Of a DNA stretch of 64,000 nt, positions 33,801 to 45,084 are shown one piece after another. The stretch comes from Cymodocea nodosa (taxonomy: Eukaryota > Streptophyta > Magnoliopsida > Alismatales > Cymodoceaceae). Positions within the stretch are counted from its first letter, which is position 1, and the number at the start of each line of letters is the position of its first letter. Under the pieces are notes generated by a model. That model saw only the letters and a list, made by a program, of their open reading frames with translations. It did not search any database and was not told where the DNA came from. Location of the stretch: NCBI GenBank assembly GCA_036874045.1, contig JAZBRI010000004.1, positions 4,464,001 to 4,528,000 on the forward strand, written 5' to 3'. The translations under genes were made by a program, and so were the position numbers.

Positions 33801-36003
33801 GTTAGGTTACAGAGAAACATCACCTTTGACTTTCCAGCTCTTGCAGCAGATACTAGTGATGGCACTAACAATCTATCTCCAGGGCCAAAAATGCTGCTAG
33901 GGCGTATGCAACATGTCAAGAGCCCATTCTTACCATTTGCCTTGATAACCAACTTTTCTCCTTCAGCTTTTGTCTCAGAGTAGGAATCGTTGAACTAAAA
34001 AGCTGGATGGTCAGATCAATTTATAAAGTTGTGCAGACAGTAAACAAATTGATCACAGTGATAATGAAATTCACGGCTAGTAATACCTTTTTGGGATAAG
34101 GGAGTGACTCCTCCCCATCATGTACTCCATGAACAGGATCAAGTACAACACTAGGGGAGCTAGTGTAGATAAGCCTCTTAACATTGCATTCAATGCAAGC
34201 ATCAATAACGTTCTTAGTTCCTGTAATTACAAAAGAACAAGACAGCACATTGGCAAGATAAGGAAAAAAAAGAAATGAACCCTCCATGGAACATTTTCAT
34301 TTTTTCAGTTTACCTTCAACATTCACTGAATAATGAAGTCTGTAATTGTTGATTGATGAATCTGGAGCAGCCATGTGGAAAACAGCATCCACCCTTTCAA
34401 ATGCTGCAGGTGAAGAAATGAGAAGGATTCAAATATGGCTCAGCCTCTAGGGGTATGTCACATTGACAAATAACTATATTTTGATGTGGCTATTGAAAAC
34501 TAAAAGTGAACAGTGAAGAACAAGATTAGTGGAGGAAAAATTTTAAAATGTTTTCTTCACCAATGCAATTCAAAGGGAAGCACATATAAACACTCCATCT
34601 CCATGGAGTTAGTTACATGATGTGGCACTCCTAACGAATGCCATTGGCTAATGAACAATATTATAAATTACAAAGTGTAATATGCAAACCTATCACCCCA
34701 TCAAATTGAAATGCAGCTTTATCAGCTATGTTCAGTTTGCCACTTAGAAGAGTAAGATGTTGAGGGTGAAGGGCCTTTGTTTGTAAAGGCATCAACAACT
34801 TGATCGGTAGAACTAACATGATGAATGCGCAAGGTACCAAAACTAACTTTTTCCCTCTCAAAATGCACATAAATTTCAGTATGCTTTGGTCAGCCATGGA
34901 ACACCAGATTTTTAGTAAATGACTGAGACATTATCAAAAAAATAGAGTCTAGAAGAGAGAGGACAATGTGGCTCCTGAAGTAGGGAAGTGAGCCAGCAAA
35001 GTTCAGAGGATGTTTGAACCAAGCACTTCTATTCAGGTTCTGTGGAAGATCAAGTGACAACGCTTTGCTTGTGAGAGCTCCAAATGATAGGATTGGGTCC
35101 CAAGAAGATGGCAAACGTTTGTTATTAAGACCATAACCAATAAAACACACATGGAACTTCTAAATTGAAGTTTATTTGCATTAAATGATCTGTGCCGAGG
35201 ATGGCACTTGCATCCAAAGGGTTTAACAAAACCCTAATCTGATTGGCATTTGAAGACTGGTCCATTAGGTGTAGTACCTTTGGCTGCTGTTGGTAAACGA
35301 TTAACAAGAATGCTTCTAAACACAAAATTTGAGGAAGCTTAGCATTGGCTAGCAAGGTGATTTCAGTTTCAACCAGGTGGAGATGTTTACTTTCGGCCAC
35401 TCCATAACGGTGTGAGGACATAAATTTGCGGAACAACGTCATTTAGCTTAAGAAAATTTCGAAGATGAACAAGTGAATCCATGGTTTAAATCAGAGAAGA
35501 AACGCTATTCGATTATTTGGTCGTGAATGTTTGAATAAACAACGGTACTCCAATTCCGGCAGCACGTTCTTGTTTCCTTGGGAGTTTCTTTACTCTAATC
35601 CAACATATTAATTGAGTTTCTTAAAAAAAAATCCATCACAATATTCCTGAAACCCATGAGCATTGCAATTCTGAAATTTGGTTAAAACGACGGGATCAAA
35701 CACGAAAATGCGACAAAGAGAGAGCGAATGAGCAGTTGGCGCTAGAATGAATCAACGATGAAAGGAACCTTTGAGGACTTGCGCCTTGTTCCGGAGATCG
35801 GCTGAGACATAGACGGCGCGGCCACATTGTAGAGCGATATCTAGGACGCCGCCCTCCTCGGCGGGATCAAGCTTGATGGAGGCGGCGAGATCCGCAACGC
35901 GGACGGACCACTCCTTGGACCTGAGGAGCATCTCCACCAGGTGCCTCGCGGCGAAGCCCCTCCCTCCCGTGACCACGCACCATTTCTCTCCTCCCTCCCC
36001 CAT
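24861..36003 (-). CDS. sterol-4alpha-carboxylate 3-dehydrogenase (3beta-HSD/D) with reticulon domain
   Basis: Removes C4 carboxyl groups during phytosterol synthesis at the ER. Twelve minus-strand exons keep frame (1665 nt, 554 aa): 36003-35769, 34403-34314, 34220-34087, 33994-33824, 33713-33591, 33527-33448, 27264-27066, 26981-26882, 26793-26619, 25451-25295, 25173-25107, 24994-24861. The Rossmann loop VTGGRGFAARHLVE lies at about 11-24. The catalytic pair Y158-x3-K162 sits in DSYSETKAEGE. Family blocks include HMAAPDSSINNY, RPSSIFGPGDRLLVPSL, FIIGDGNNMYDFTYVDNV, AYFITNMQPIKFWDF and VPQLTPSRIRLL. After about residue 370 a reticulon-like tail has two long hydrophobic hairpins (about 393-430 and 484-520), as in plant 3beta-HSD/D-reticulon (RTN19/20-type) proteins. 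Introns 1 and 6 are expanded by Copia sequence. Exon 1 is GC-rich. All junctions use GT-AG. Confidence 0.94.
26195..26405. repeat. imperfect ~33-bp tandem repeats in intron 9 of the sterol gene
   Basis: Variants of a unit built on AAAGATTTTAAATATGCATG-like sequence plus a TTATGGGA-type tail follow each other five or six times. Copies differ by several bases. Located in the intron between exons 9 and 10. Confidence 0.8.
27558..27800 (-). repeat. 3' LTR of the intron-6 Copia element
   Basis: Shares TTTTTTGGGGCTC, ATATCTCTTTCTTTTT and TCATGTCTGTTTATAATG-type strings, in order, with 32770-32915. The aligned portion shows many mismatches, so the insertion is old. The inner boundary is not clear; a purine-rich string on the minus strand near 27797-27805 may be the polypurine tract. 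Confidence 0.65.
27897..31770 (-). pseudogene. Copia gag-pol remnant with stops and frameshifts
   Basis: Reading down the minus strand: gag start at 31770 (MARVERLNGANYDM, then a stop where a Trp codon is usual), a CCHC-like knuckle near 31.07 kb, GAG-pre-integrase (APGMRSNLISIS near 30.75 kb), and integrase core (HSDVCALLS, FFRYTYVYLI, near 30.1-30.4 kb). Then integrase C-terminus (KCKFIGYCENSFGYKFF, 29.8 kb), RT N-terminus (VGCKSTFKKKL, LVAKVFTQMSGIDFQEIYSS, 29.1-29.3 kb), the RT catalytic box LYMDDIL (28.8 kb) and RNase H (FYCDNQAMISFINSRSS, LTYIPTSDMIVDPMTK, to 27897). Frame changes separate most blocks. Confidence 0.85.
32160..32754 (-). other. GC-richer leader of the Copia element
   Basis: Between the gag start and the primer-binding site lies DNA unlike the surrounding AT-rich element. 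Short words such as GTGCA, AGGGAAGCCAAG and GTGTGTGG recur. Long open frames in several registers are low-complexity and unlike any protein I know. I read it as the untranslated leader. Confidence 0.5.
32755..32768 (-). other. primer-binding site of the Copia element
   Basis: Read on the minus strand, TGGTATTAGAGCCA begins one base after the 5' LTR end. This is the classic plant Copia site complementary to the 3' end of initiator tRNA-Met, with one change from TGGTATCAGAGC. Confidence 0.88.
32770..33040 (-). repeat. 5' LTR of the intron-6 Copia element
   Basis: Pairs with the segment at 27558. The inner end (CA on the minus strand) is fixed by the adjacent primer-binding site. The outer end is placed where the minus strand reads TGGTTAATTTC, giving a TG start and about 271 bp, but this limit is a guess. 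Confidence 0.6.
34750..35260 (-). mobile_element. Copia fragment in intron 1 of the sterol gene
   Basis: A second, separate retroelement relic in the same orientation. It keeps an integrase C-terminal block (PFGCKCHPRHRSFNANKLQF, then CVFIGYGLNNK) at about 35.1-35.2 kb. An RNase H end block (HTEIYVHFEREKVSFGTLRI, then HHVSSTDQVVDAFTNK) lies at about 34.77-34.88 kb. The reverse transcriptase between them is deleted. No LTRs seen. Confidence 0.75.
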
Positions 36004-37569
36004 CTCCCTCTCCTCCACCCGACCACGACCTTGCTGGATTTTTCTCTAGTCCACGAGAGAACGATGTGTAGTGTACTGGATTTTTCTCAACAATAAAAAT
36101 TAATTTCCTTTTATATTTTTTATTTGGAAGAATTTTGGTATATTAGATGCTCTACGTAAAATAGAATTGAAATTCTAATTTAACTATGCCTTTGTGTAAG
36201 ATTTTTTTAACATTTTCTTTTGTACGTAATTTATTTATATATCTAAGGTATTTATGTATAAACGTAGATGCATGCGAACTAATTTATTGGAATTTAGCCT
36301 CAAAGTTAATTATCAATGAACGAAAAGGTTCATTGTACATGATCAACACGGTCTTTTAAATAGAACTCATTTGTTCAATAGAAACTATTACAATAAAATG
36401 ACACAACTAAAATTCAAAGAGATGTGTTACCTCACTAAACAAGAGCAGGCAGTAATAATTCGAACTCATATACACTTCAAATATATTACGTATGGTCCAG
36501 TTGTATAATCAATTATAGATGAACATGCGCTCATTATTTAATCCAAAGAATCTCACGGTGCAGCGGTTGCAGTGGGCGTGACAAACGAGACGAAAGCGAA
36601 CGACACATGCTCCGAGCCTTTCCCCCGATTGATACCCATAAATTAAGTTTAATTTTTTTTTAAAAAAAAATTATCATTATAAAAATCAATCATTTTATTG
36701 ATAACCTCCCTGATTATATACAGATCAATGGACACCTACAGGCTTTAAGTGAAAACCACTCCCATCGGAATTATAAATAAAAAAGTATGACTGCGGTGCC
36801 ACGGAGATATCCAAACATTTAACTCTCGATCATCAGTACAAAGACATCGAAGTTTTGATTTGAAAGGAGATTTATAATCATCAATTTTTTAAATTTAACC
36901 TCTAATAATTAACTATAGTAATTTAATTGATCTAAAATAAAGATGTCTATTAAAAATTGAAAATTAATAAATGCAAAAAATTGTACCGTAAAAAATATTA
37001 ACTTATAATTATAAAGTGAAAACTATTATTATATATACTTTACATTTTTTTTGTGTGATTTAAAATAACATGTTAAATTTAATTTTATTATACCTGTGAA
37101 TTAAATCGTTCACAGACATCATAAATCACATGACTTTATTTATCATTTACAGACGTTATAAATCTTATAATCGTAAATGTACTTGTTTTATAACCATGTC
37201 TTTATTTCTTTTATAAATCACGACATAATTTATTAAGAAAGAGGGTAAACATCGTGAGTGATTCATCAAAGAAAAAAAAAAAGGTGGAGGTGGTGGGAGA
37301 GGGATTAATTGAGATTAAGAATAAATCTCAACTATTTCTTACCATCATTTACAACCCTTTTTTTTCTTCTCTGTAAATATCAACAATTATCTTTTTTTTG
37401 TTGAAAAAAAAAAAAAAAGTTGAAAGAGAAAGTGAGGATGTTTGTGGTGATTTTGATCTTGCCCTCACGTACCACTTCACTTCCCCACTTGCTCAAATCT
37501 CCGTCACTTGTCAGCCCGATCCCCGCCGGAATTCAAGGATTCGAGTCGTTGAATGCTGTGGCGAAAACG
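36004..37569. other. shared divergent upstream region of the sterol and GH28 genes
   Basis: The two genes start about 1.57 kb apart, pointing away from each other. The interval is AT-rich with A/T homopolymers (for example near 36650 and 37400). I see no coding sequence. The open frame before 37570 starts at non-ATG codons or at a less likely upstream ATG (37438). Confidence 0.6.
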
Positions 37570-40500
37570 ATGGTTGCCATGAGCAACGGTTTCCGTCCCC
37601 TTCACCGCACCCGACGCCGGTGGATCTCCCTCCTATCGTCCCGCCGGGCACTCCTCCCTCTGCTCTGGCTCGTCATATTCGCGTCGCTGTTGTTGTGGAT
37701 ACGGGGACTGTTGAGAGGCGGTCTCGGTGTTCGTTGGCATTCCTCGCGGCGGCCTAGGCTCGTCCCGCTGCTCCGGCCAAGGGCGTTCAACCTTACCGAC
37801 TTCGGCGCTGTCGGTGACGGGGTGCAGGTGAACACTCGGGCGTTTGAGAAGGCCGTAGAGGTGATCGCCGGCCTGGGTGACGTGGGCGGTGGGCAGCTCA
37901 ATGTGCAGAGAGGACTGTGGCTCACGGCGCCCTTCAATCTCACCAGCCATGTGACGCTGTTCCTCGAGGAAGGGGCGGAGATTCTTGGGATCGAGGTGAG
38001 TTAAGTTGGTGGGATTAAAAAGCCGGAAATTTTCAGTAACGGTCAAGGACTAAAAAGGCTTTGCTGCTGTTTGTGGATTATGATTTTACTCCAATTTTCC
38101 GAGGTACTATTTGGTTGTGTGTCGTTGGCATGGCTGATGTGACAACGAGACCACAATGAGTTTTATCTTGGTGATGAAGCATATAGATGGAAGAAACACC
38201 ATTATAAAAAGAACGTTTGGTTGGTCCTTGAAAAGTAGGAAGGACTGGAATTTTATCATGTATACGACCCAAAACCATTACCTGCGAAACACATAATCAT
38301 CAATTTCGAGACAATAAGGGAATAAGGGAACAGCATTTATACCGGGTTTTGGGGATTATACATGTAAAGCATCGATTCATTGGCTTAAGGTTAGTATAGC
38401 ATGGAAATTATCTGATAATATTTATTCTAAATTTGTGTGATTTTATTTGTCATAACTTTGTCAAGCAAGTTATTTGATTTATAGCTTTGAAGGTCATATT
38501 CATTCAAAGTTTTTTTTTTTTTAATTCATGTGATTGCATTAGTCAGTTGTAGGTAACTGCTCACTTCTCTGAATGAATAATGCATCGTCATACGCCCATC
38601 CTGAAGCAAGAAACCAGCAGAACAGTAAATAGATTGATAACGATGATAAGAAGATTATTTCCCTTTTACTCTTAGTGGATTATTTCCAGAATGCCATATT
38701 GTTACTTCTTTATAATGGAATATCCAGAATTTTATGCTACCTTAAAGAATCCGTGCATTTAATCACTCCCAAAGTTTCTAGCAAATATAAAGTTCCTAAT
38801 GCATTATCAAGGTGCTTTAATATATTCCTACTTATTTATTAACAGGATGAGAAACAATGGCCATTGATGCCTCCGCTACCTTCATATGGATACGGAAGAG
38901 AACATGATGGGCCTCGCTATGGAAGCCTGATCCATGGTCAAAACCTCACAGATGTTGTCATAACAGGCAAGTATATGATGATATATTCAATACTTCATTC
39001 ATCTTATTTTCCCTTATTGCTATGTTTACTAATAATTTATCACTTCATTTTTTTGTTGCACGTTTGCACCATATTCTATATGAGAATCATAGATAACAAG
39101 TTCCCATACTGTCATGATTGTCATAGAACTTATGATTTCTTCAAGAAATTACTGTGACAGGGTTCAATCATACTTGTTTCATCTGCTATTTCAACCACAA
39201 TAAGGACTAGGGGTTTTGCAGGAATTACACTATTATGGTAATGATGACCTACTATATAAAAATCAAGATTCTTGGTGTAGAGGCTGGCACCATCCATACT
39301 GATGCATACAAAAGCCTATCATCTTTTGCTTAATGACGTGATAATATTTTTCACTGCTCAAAAAAAAAAAGATATGCAATTTTTCTTTATTTTGTTTTTG
39401 TAGGACATAATGGTACTATAAATGGTCAGGGTAAGCCATGGTGGTCCAAGTATCGTAGAAAGCTTCTCAACCATACAAGGGGACCCCTTGTTGAGCTAAT
39501 GTGGTCAAGAGACATAATAATCTCTGATGTAACTCTGAAAGATTCTCCATTTTGGACACTCCATCCTTATGATTGCAAGAATGTAACTATCACAAATCTT
39601 ACCATATTGGCACCTGTATCTGAAGCTCCAAACACAGATGGTATAGATCCAGGTTTGCAGTCAGCAGCTTCTCACAGCCATCAAGTTTACCATAATTTCT
39701 TCATATTTATAGTGCACGTCATTTGCTCAAAAGATTTATTAATAGTGCTGATCATGTTTCATGGACTACAAAAACTTGTAATAAAGCAACTTCCCACCAT
39801 CAAAAACTACAATTGTTTGAAAGGAAAGACATTTGAACCTCTTCATGTAGTTGGATTCAGGGGTCACTTATTAGCAGATATGTAATTCACATAGCAGTAG
39901 TTTTGTTAGCTGCAGTGTCATGCTTGCAAATTGTGTTTTTTCTTCATCTTGCATTTGTTAACGACATCAAATATTATTAAAAAGTTGTTCTTCTAGTATT
40001 TCAAGATATGAATTTTACATTTTGACATTTTAGGCTGATTTCTCTAGAGACCTCTAGAGAAATTCTCTAGAGTTCCATGGTACCTCCTATAAATACATTG
40101 GAGATAGAAGTAGCTTTACAGATTAAGTTATTAGATGACTATTCATCTATGGTGAAAATTTCATTTCAATCAGATAAGAATTAGTCCTTGGATCTAAAGT
40201 CCTTAGAAATTCATTGATTTTGTTAAATTTCAATCATTGATTTTGTAATCAAAATATGTTCTTAAATGTAACTCAGATTAGGTTGAAATTTTAACACATA
40301 GGAGACTATATTCTAAATTAACGAATTTTATAATTAAATTTAAGTTTAGAGAAGGTGACTCTAAGGACATTTTATTAACTTTTTTGAACTGTATGATGTA
40401 ATCAGATTCTTGCGAGGATGTGGTTATAGAGAATTGCTACATTTGTGTTGGAGATGATGGAATTGCGATAAAAAGTGGCTGGGATCAATATGGAATTGCT

Positions 40501-41812
40501 TATGGACGTCCATCTACCAATGTTGTAATCCGAAATTCAGTTATTCGTTCTGTAATCAGGTAAGTTGGTCCTCTTACTTTTCTAGCTGGTATATATTAGC
40601 ATATTTGTGTGTATGATTAACTACAAGAAGATCACTTTATATTTAGAAAATATGTTATACGGCAGCTCTAGGTTGTAACAAAATTGCATACTCTTCTTGC
40701 AAACTCAAATTTCATGTTAGTTCCTTAAACTTTTATCAGTTTTCAATTTAGTATCCTAAATTTCAAGACGTATCACCATGAACTTACACTTTCTATCACT
40801 TTACATTTAAAGCTAATACCACCATCCATCATATTTGAACAAAAAATTCTATTCTGTTCTCTTCTTCCTACCACCATCCATATCACAACTAATATCATTC
40901 AGATCACAAGCTCATCAAATCAAGCCATGATTTTGTTAGTGAGCAATTTTTTGCAAAAAAAAAAAAAATGTTATTTTAAATGCAAAAGGATCCTACCAGA
41001 AGCACTAGCTTGAATAACATTTGAAGTTCACAGCTCCAAGCTAATTCATTTTAAGGTTCAAAATGTTGTGGTAAGAATCAATCAGTTCAATATTACCAAT
41101 ATGTAATGTTTTCTTCATTTTTCCATTCCATGCTTTTAGTTGCTATTTCATTCTGTCTGTACGTTGGAACTTGTTAAACTTGTATGTAGGAGATTATTTC
41201 AGATTGAGAGTAGCGCTTAAGAATCATCTTAACCTTTTAAAATTTGTATGGAAATTTCCCACTCGTACTAATGTGTTTTTGTGCAGTGCTGGAATATCAA
41301 TAGGCAGTGAAATGTCTGGCGGAGTTTCGAACGTAACAATAGAAAATGTCCGTATGTGGGACTCACGTCGTGCTCTAAGGATCAAAACCGCTCAAGGAAG
41401 AGGGGGCTACATCCGCGACATATCCTACCGCAACCTGACATTTGATAATGTCAGAGTGGGGATTATCATCAAGACTAATTACAATGAGCATGCTGACCAA
41501 CATTTCAATCCCAACGCCATTCCCGAACTGGACAACATTAACTTCAGTGGGATCTATGGAAAAAATGTTAGAGTTCCCGTCCGGATTGAAGGCAGTGCAG
41601 ATATCCCTGTGAAGGGTGTCAGCTTTCAGAAGATGTCGGTAGGCTTATCTTACAAGAAGAAGCACATTTTCCAGTGTGCCTACGTTGAGGGCCGTGCAAT
41701 AGGAACTGTTTCTCCCGCACCTTGTGAAAACCTTGATCGATATGATGAAGAAGGAAATTTGGTGAAGCGTGGTATATCATCAAAGATAAGTGATGTTGAT
41801 TACGATCTTTGA
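37570..41812 (+). CDS. GH28 polygalacturonase-like protein with N-terminal membrane anchor
   Basis: GH28 enzymes cut galacturonan in pectin. Five exons keep frame (1476 nt, 491 aa): 37570-37995, 38846-38966, 39404-39652, 40406-40559, 41287-41812. A basic stretch (HRTRRRW) precedes a hydrophobic segment at about 27-44, suggesting a type II anchor or uncleaved signal. The domain begins AFNLTDFGAVGDGV. Catalytic blocks are NTDGID (259-264) and GDDG (281-284, both Asp present). SAGISIGSE (317-325) stands where classical enzymes have the His-containing GHG motif, and RIKT is at 348-351. The missing His is, as I recall, normal for this plant clade. Intron 2 has a GC donor (AG-GCAAGT at 38967); phase and motif leave no GT alternative. 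ATG 37570 was chosen because it matches the usual N-terminus of the clade; ATG 37438 would add 44 residues. Confidence 0.93.
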
Positions 41813-43196
41813 GGTGTTGTAGAATTGCAGAATAGAGGAATTCTTTGCAATCATTGCTGCTATCGTGGTCAACGCCAAGTCGTTGGCTGTGGTGAAGATC
41901 GGTTCGATGCTTGTTTCCTATCAAATAGCTGTGTACACGTGTGCGGTTGATTTTAAGTTAGCCGATCATGCCGGTAACCAAACAAAACAAAATTTCAATA
42001 CGATACATGTTTGTGATTCCTTAATGTATTTTGTATCAGAAAATACCATTCTTTTCAGGAAGTCAAACCGTGTATGTATAGCTTCCTTGTGTCGTAACTA
42101 TCAGATTATTCATATCTACCTGCCGAGGATGGTTTTGAGAAACCACGTTGCGTGCAAGGGTTGAACTGAAGAAACAAAAAGAGTTCTTGCCTTTGTGAAG
42201 GGAGACCTGAAGGTGCATGCAAACTTCAACATTGGAAGATTCATATTTGTTACCATTCGTTTGATAAAATTCAGGCAACAAGGAGTGATTGGCACGCCCT
42301 TTTCACTTAATTGTGGCAAATATGTAGGGTGGTGTTGTTTATTAAAGCCTTTTTGAAAAGCTAAACCGCAGTTAAGAGCGGATACTGTTGCGGCATGTGT
42401 TGCATCCAAAACTACCATTCCAGACCAAAATTTCAAACAGAGAGGTCAAAGCATCATCTCTAGAGACACCATTTGTTTAAGAAGTTCATGGCCCTAAAAA
42501 TTAAAAATCAAGAGCTATACTTATTTTAAAACCTCTCCCACCCCAAGGAATCTTTTCAAAAACATATTTTATATTTATCTCCTTCACACCCAAATCTAGG
42601 TCTAAAATCTTCACAATAATTATCTTCACAATATGGGTTGAAATTGAACAGTGCTGGGGTCGTCGCATGCAATAAATACCAACGAACGTCTCCTTGTAAT
42701 TAGCATCTCATTTTCCAAATCTGCCAATGAAAATAAATAAATGTTGGAACCTGCATGCATTGCAGCTTCTGGATGATGTTTCACATCTGAGTTGTGCAGT
42801 TTCCAGACCCAGAAGAATGCTTGCGGTGCGTAATTTTCCCCGTGGGGGAAACTCATCATGAATCAAGAGCCTTCTGCTTCTGAAATTTAAACAATGTTGA
42901 GCATGACGACGTTATATATATATGTGTGTGTGTCAGCTTCTTGTCCAAGTTCTTCTGCACGTTTCCCACATTGCTCGGGTGCAGGTTCATTTCCTGGTAT
43001 GTATATATATATATATATATGTATATCATGGATATCCAGCGATAATCATGGATCTAATAGATTAAGAACAGCGATGTCCATGATAATCGATTAAATCTAA
43101 ATATTAATTACATGGATTATGTCGGCTGCACGATCTGTCACGCATTGTTTTTTATTATTTCAAAGGTACGTTTAGAAATTTTCTGGAGGTGGCTTT

Positions 43197-43220
43197 TATT
43201 ATTATTATTATTATTATTAT
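43197..43220. repeat. (ATT)8 microsatellite
   Basis: Eight perfect ATT units in intergenic DNA. Confidence 0.9.
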
Positions 43221-44796
43221 AACTATGATAATCTTGACGGATTCCTTCTCTTTCTCGTTATTCTTTGGTTGAAGAGGAAGACAGACTGCGGTATATATCT
43301 TTCTGCAATTTTCATTAATTTAAAAGAATCCTTATAAATTAATTACTCTCTCTTCCTCTTCCTCTTCCTCTTCCTCTGTCTATCTATCATTATTTGTATT
43401 CGAAAATGATGCAGCCTTAAAGTTGCATCTCTTATCGTGAAGACTCTTCTTAATCTTGGAGAAGTTGACTTTTTATATAATAATTTTATTTATTTATTAT
43501 CAGTTCATCTTAAATTGAAATTTCAATAAAGCTGGTGTTTGACTTAAGCAAATATTGAAATGTGTACCCATTCAAGTCACGCAAAATTTCTTTGCAGATT
43601 TTGAAAGAATGAATTACAAAATACGTTATAAAAGACGTAAGATTATTTTCACATTTTACTACGTCGTACGCATTTGAGAATAATTTCACTTGGAAACAAT
43701 AACTACATCCCAATTCCAACCAAAATCAGATGATCTTATTATCTCTGACAAATTAGGCAAAACTAAATACCATCGTTAACAAAAAAAACTGTTTGAACTT
43801 AGGAATATTAATCTCAGATCTGGAAGCAAATTATGTCTCCGAATAATATTACAATTTTGTTCGTCCACAGGCACGAATTTGAATATATCTAAATTCAAAT
43901 ATGCAAAGAAATCCTTTGCAAAAAAAAAACTTCCATGCATTAATTAACGAAAGAACCGTGCGCTCTCCTAACCGAGCGAGTGTTATTATTATTTTTTTTT
44001 TTAAAAAAAGCCAAATAATAAGTGTTTCTTTTGTTGTTGTTGCACAAACTATGAGTGTAAGAAAATGCAGTTTGGCATGAATTAATTTAAAAAACAAATA
44101 TTAATATATATAAAAAAATTTGAAATCACGTGTAGCTTGGAATTTGGGCTGCCCTGAGCGAGACAACGTGCCGTGGAATTTGGTGTGCTCGGCTCGTATA
44201 TTACCACTTCTGCCACTCATGACACGGGTGGTTGAGGTGGACGGACATTTCGAAAAAAAATATAAAAAAAAGATCATGCGGTCCCATCAACCATTAAAGC
44301 GCGCGTTGACGGAGTCGACGGCATATGTTTCACTTGCATTTTTATTTTTTTAGATAAAAAAAATAAGATAAATTTATTAGAAGACTTGGACTACAACAGT
44401 ATAGGACACGGAGTTCAAAATCAATCAGGTATTGGGAGAATCAAATTAAATAAAACTGATCTGGAAGATAAGCCGAAGAGAGGAGAAAGAAATAGTTCTC
44501 TCGTGACGTCAACGCGTGATGAGAGATAAACTTGTCAATAATTCGAACACAATCCCATTTGTTCGATTCGTACCCACGATCTTTAAATCATAATAAACTA
44601 AGCTTATCATTATCGCATCTAAGTTCATTCATCCGCACGAGAACACATAAGATTTCAATTATTGTTACAAGATTTACGCTTTTGAATTAGAAAAGGACTC
44701 GCATGGATTTGAATAAGCAACATTCGTGTTCTTCGCCGCATGTTCGGTAGGATAATCAATTTTAAAGGTTGATTTAAAAAATTTATTTGATATTAT

Positions 44797-44822
44797 CTTC
44801 TCTCTCTCTCTCTCTCTCTCCT
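44797..44822. repeat. (TC)n microsatellite followed by a G11 run
   Basis: About 13 TC units, then a pyrimidine-rich stretch and eleven G at 44843-44853, roughly 250 bp upstream of the presumed JAZ start of transcription. Confidence 0.9.
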
Positions 44823-44987
44823 CCTTCTTCTTTTCTTTTTCAGGGGGGGGGGGTTGTGACGATACCTTAAAAATAACAGCAACGAGCGTTAGCGTTGGTT
44901 CCGTGCGTGTTCTTCGCCGTTCACGTTCCGTGGCACGGGCGTCGCAACGGATGGACCATCAGATGCGATGCCTTGTCACTTTTCCCT

Positions 44988-44993
44988 CACGTG
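44988..44993 (+). promoter_or_regulatory. G-box (CACGTG) upstream of the JAZ gene
   Basis: A perfect palindromic CACGTG in TCCCTCACGTGCTC, about 410 bp before the JAZ start codon and about 75 bp before the TATA-like stretch. MYC2-type bHLH factors bind G-boxes and activate JAZ genes, giving jasmonate feedback. Binding here is inferred from motif and position. Confidence 0.6.
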
Positions 44994-45063
44994 CTCTAAA
45001 AATCTGCCTTCGAAGCCGCGGCCCTCAGACTACTCTCCAAGTCTGCTTTGCCTTTTCCGTGCT

Positions 45064-45084
45064 TATATTATATTATTATAATAT
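45064..45084 (+). promoter_or_regulatory. TATA-like region of the JAZ gene
   Basis: An AT stretch beginning TATATTATATTATTATA within otherwise GC-richer DNA, about 320 bp before the ATG. The leader from about 45100 to 45402 is purine-rich, then CT-rich. Confidence 0.4.

Larger units (their letters stand above)
41813..45063. other. intergenic with 3' UTR and microsatellites
   Basis: Begins with the GH28 3' UTR. Includes TA repeats (about 42913-42921 and 43002-43020), an ATT repeat (43197-43220), a CTTCCT-like repeat (43350-43377), a TC repeat (44797-44822) and an 11-G run (44843-44853). Minus-strand open frames at 42.1-42.9 kb look like chance. No gene recognised. Confidence 0.65.

Noticed and set aside
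34661..35442. Treating the intron-1 frames of the sterol gene as extra exons
   Set aside because: They are Copia integrase and RNase H remnants; exon 1 joins exon 2 exactly in phase without them.
37438..37569. Upstream ATG for the GH28 gene
   Set aside because: Adds 44 residues unlike the usual N-terminus; the Met at 37570 directly precedes the basic-hydrophobic anchor found in the clade.
42063..42859. Minus-strand frames of 72-106 codons after the GH28 gene
   Set aside because: No motifs, no splice partners, and they overlap the expected 3' UTR.
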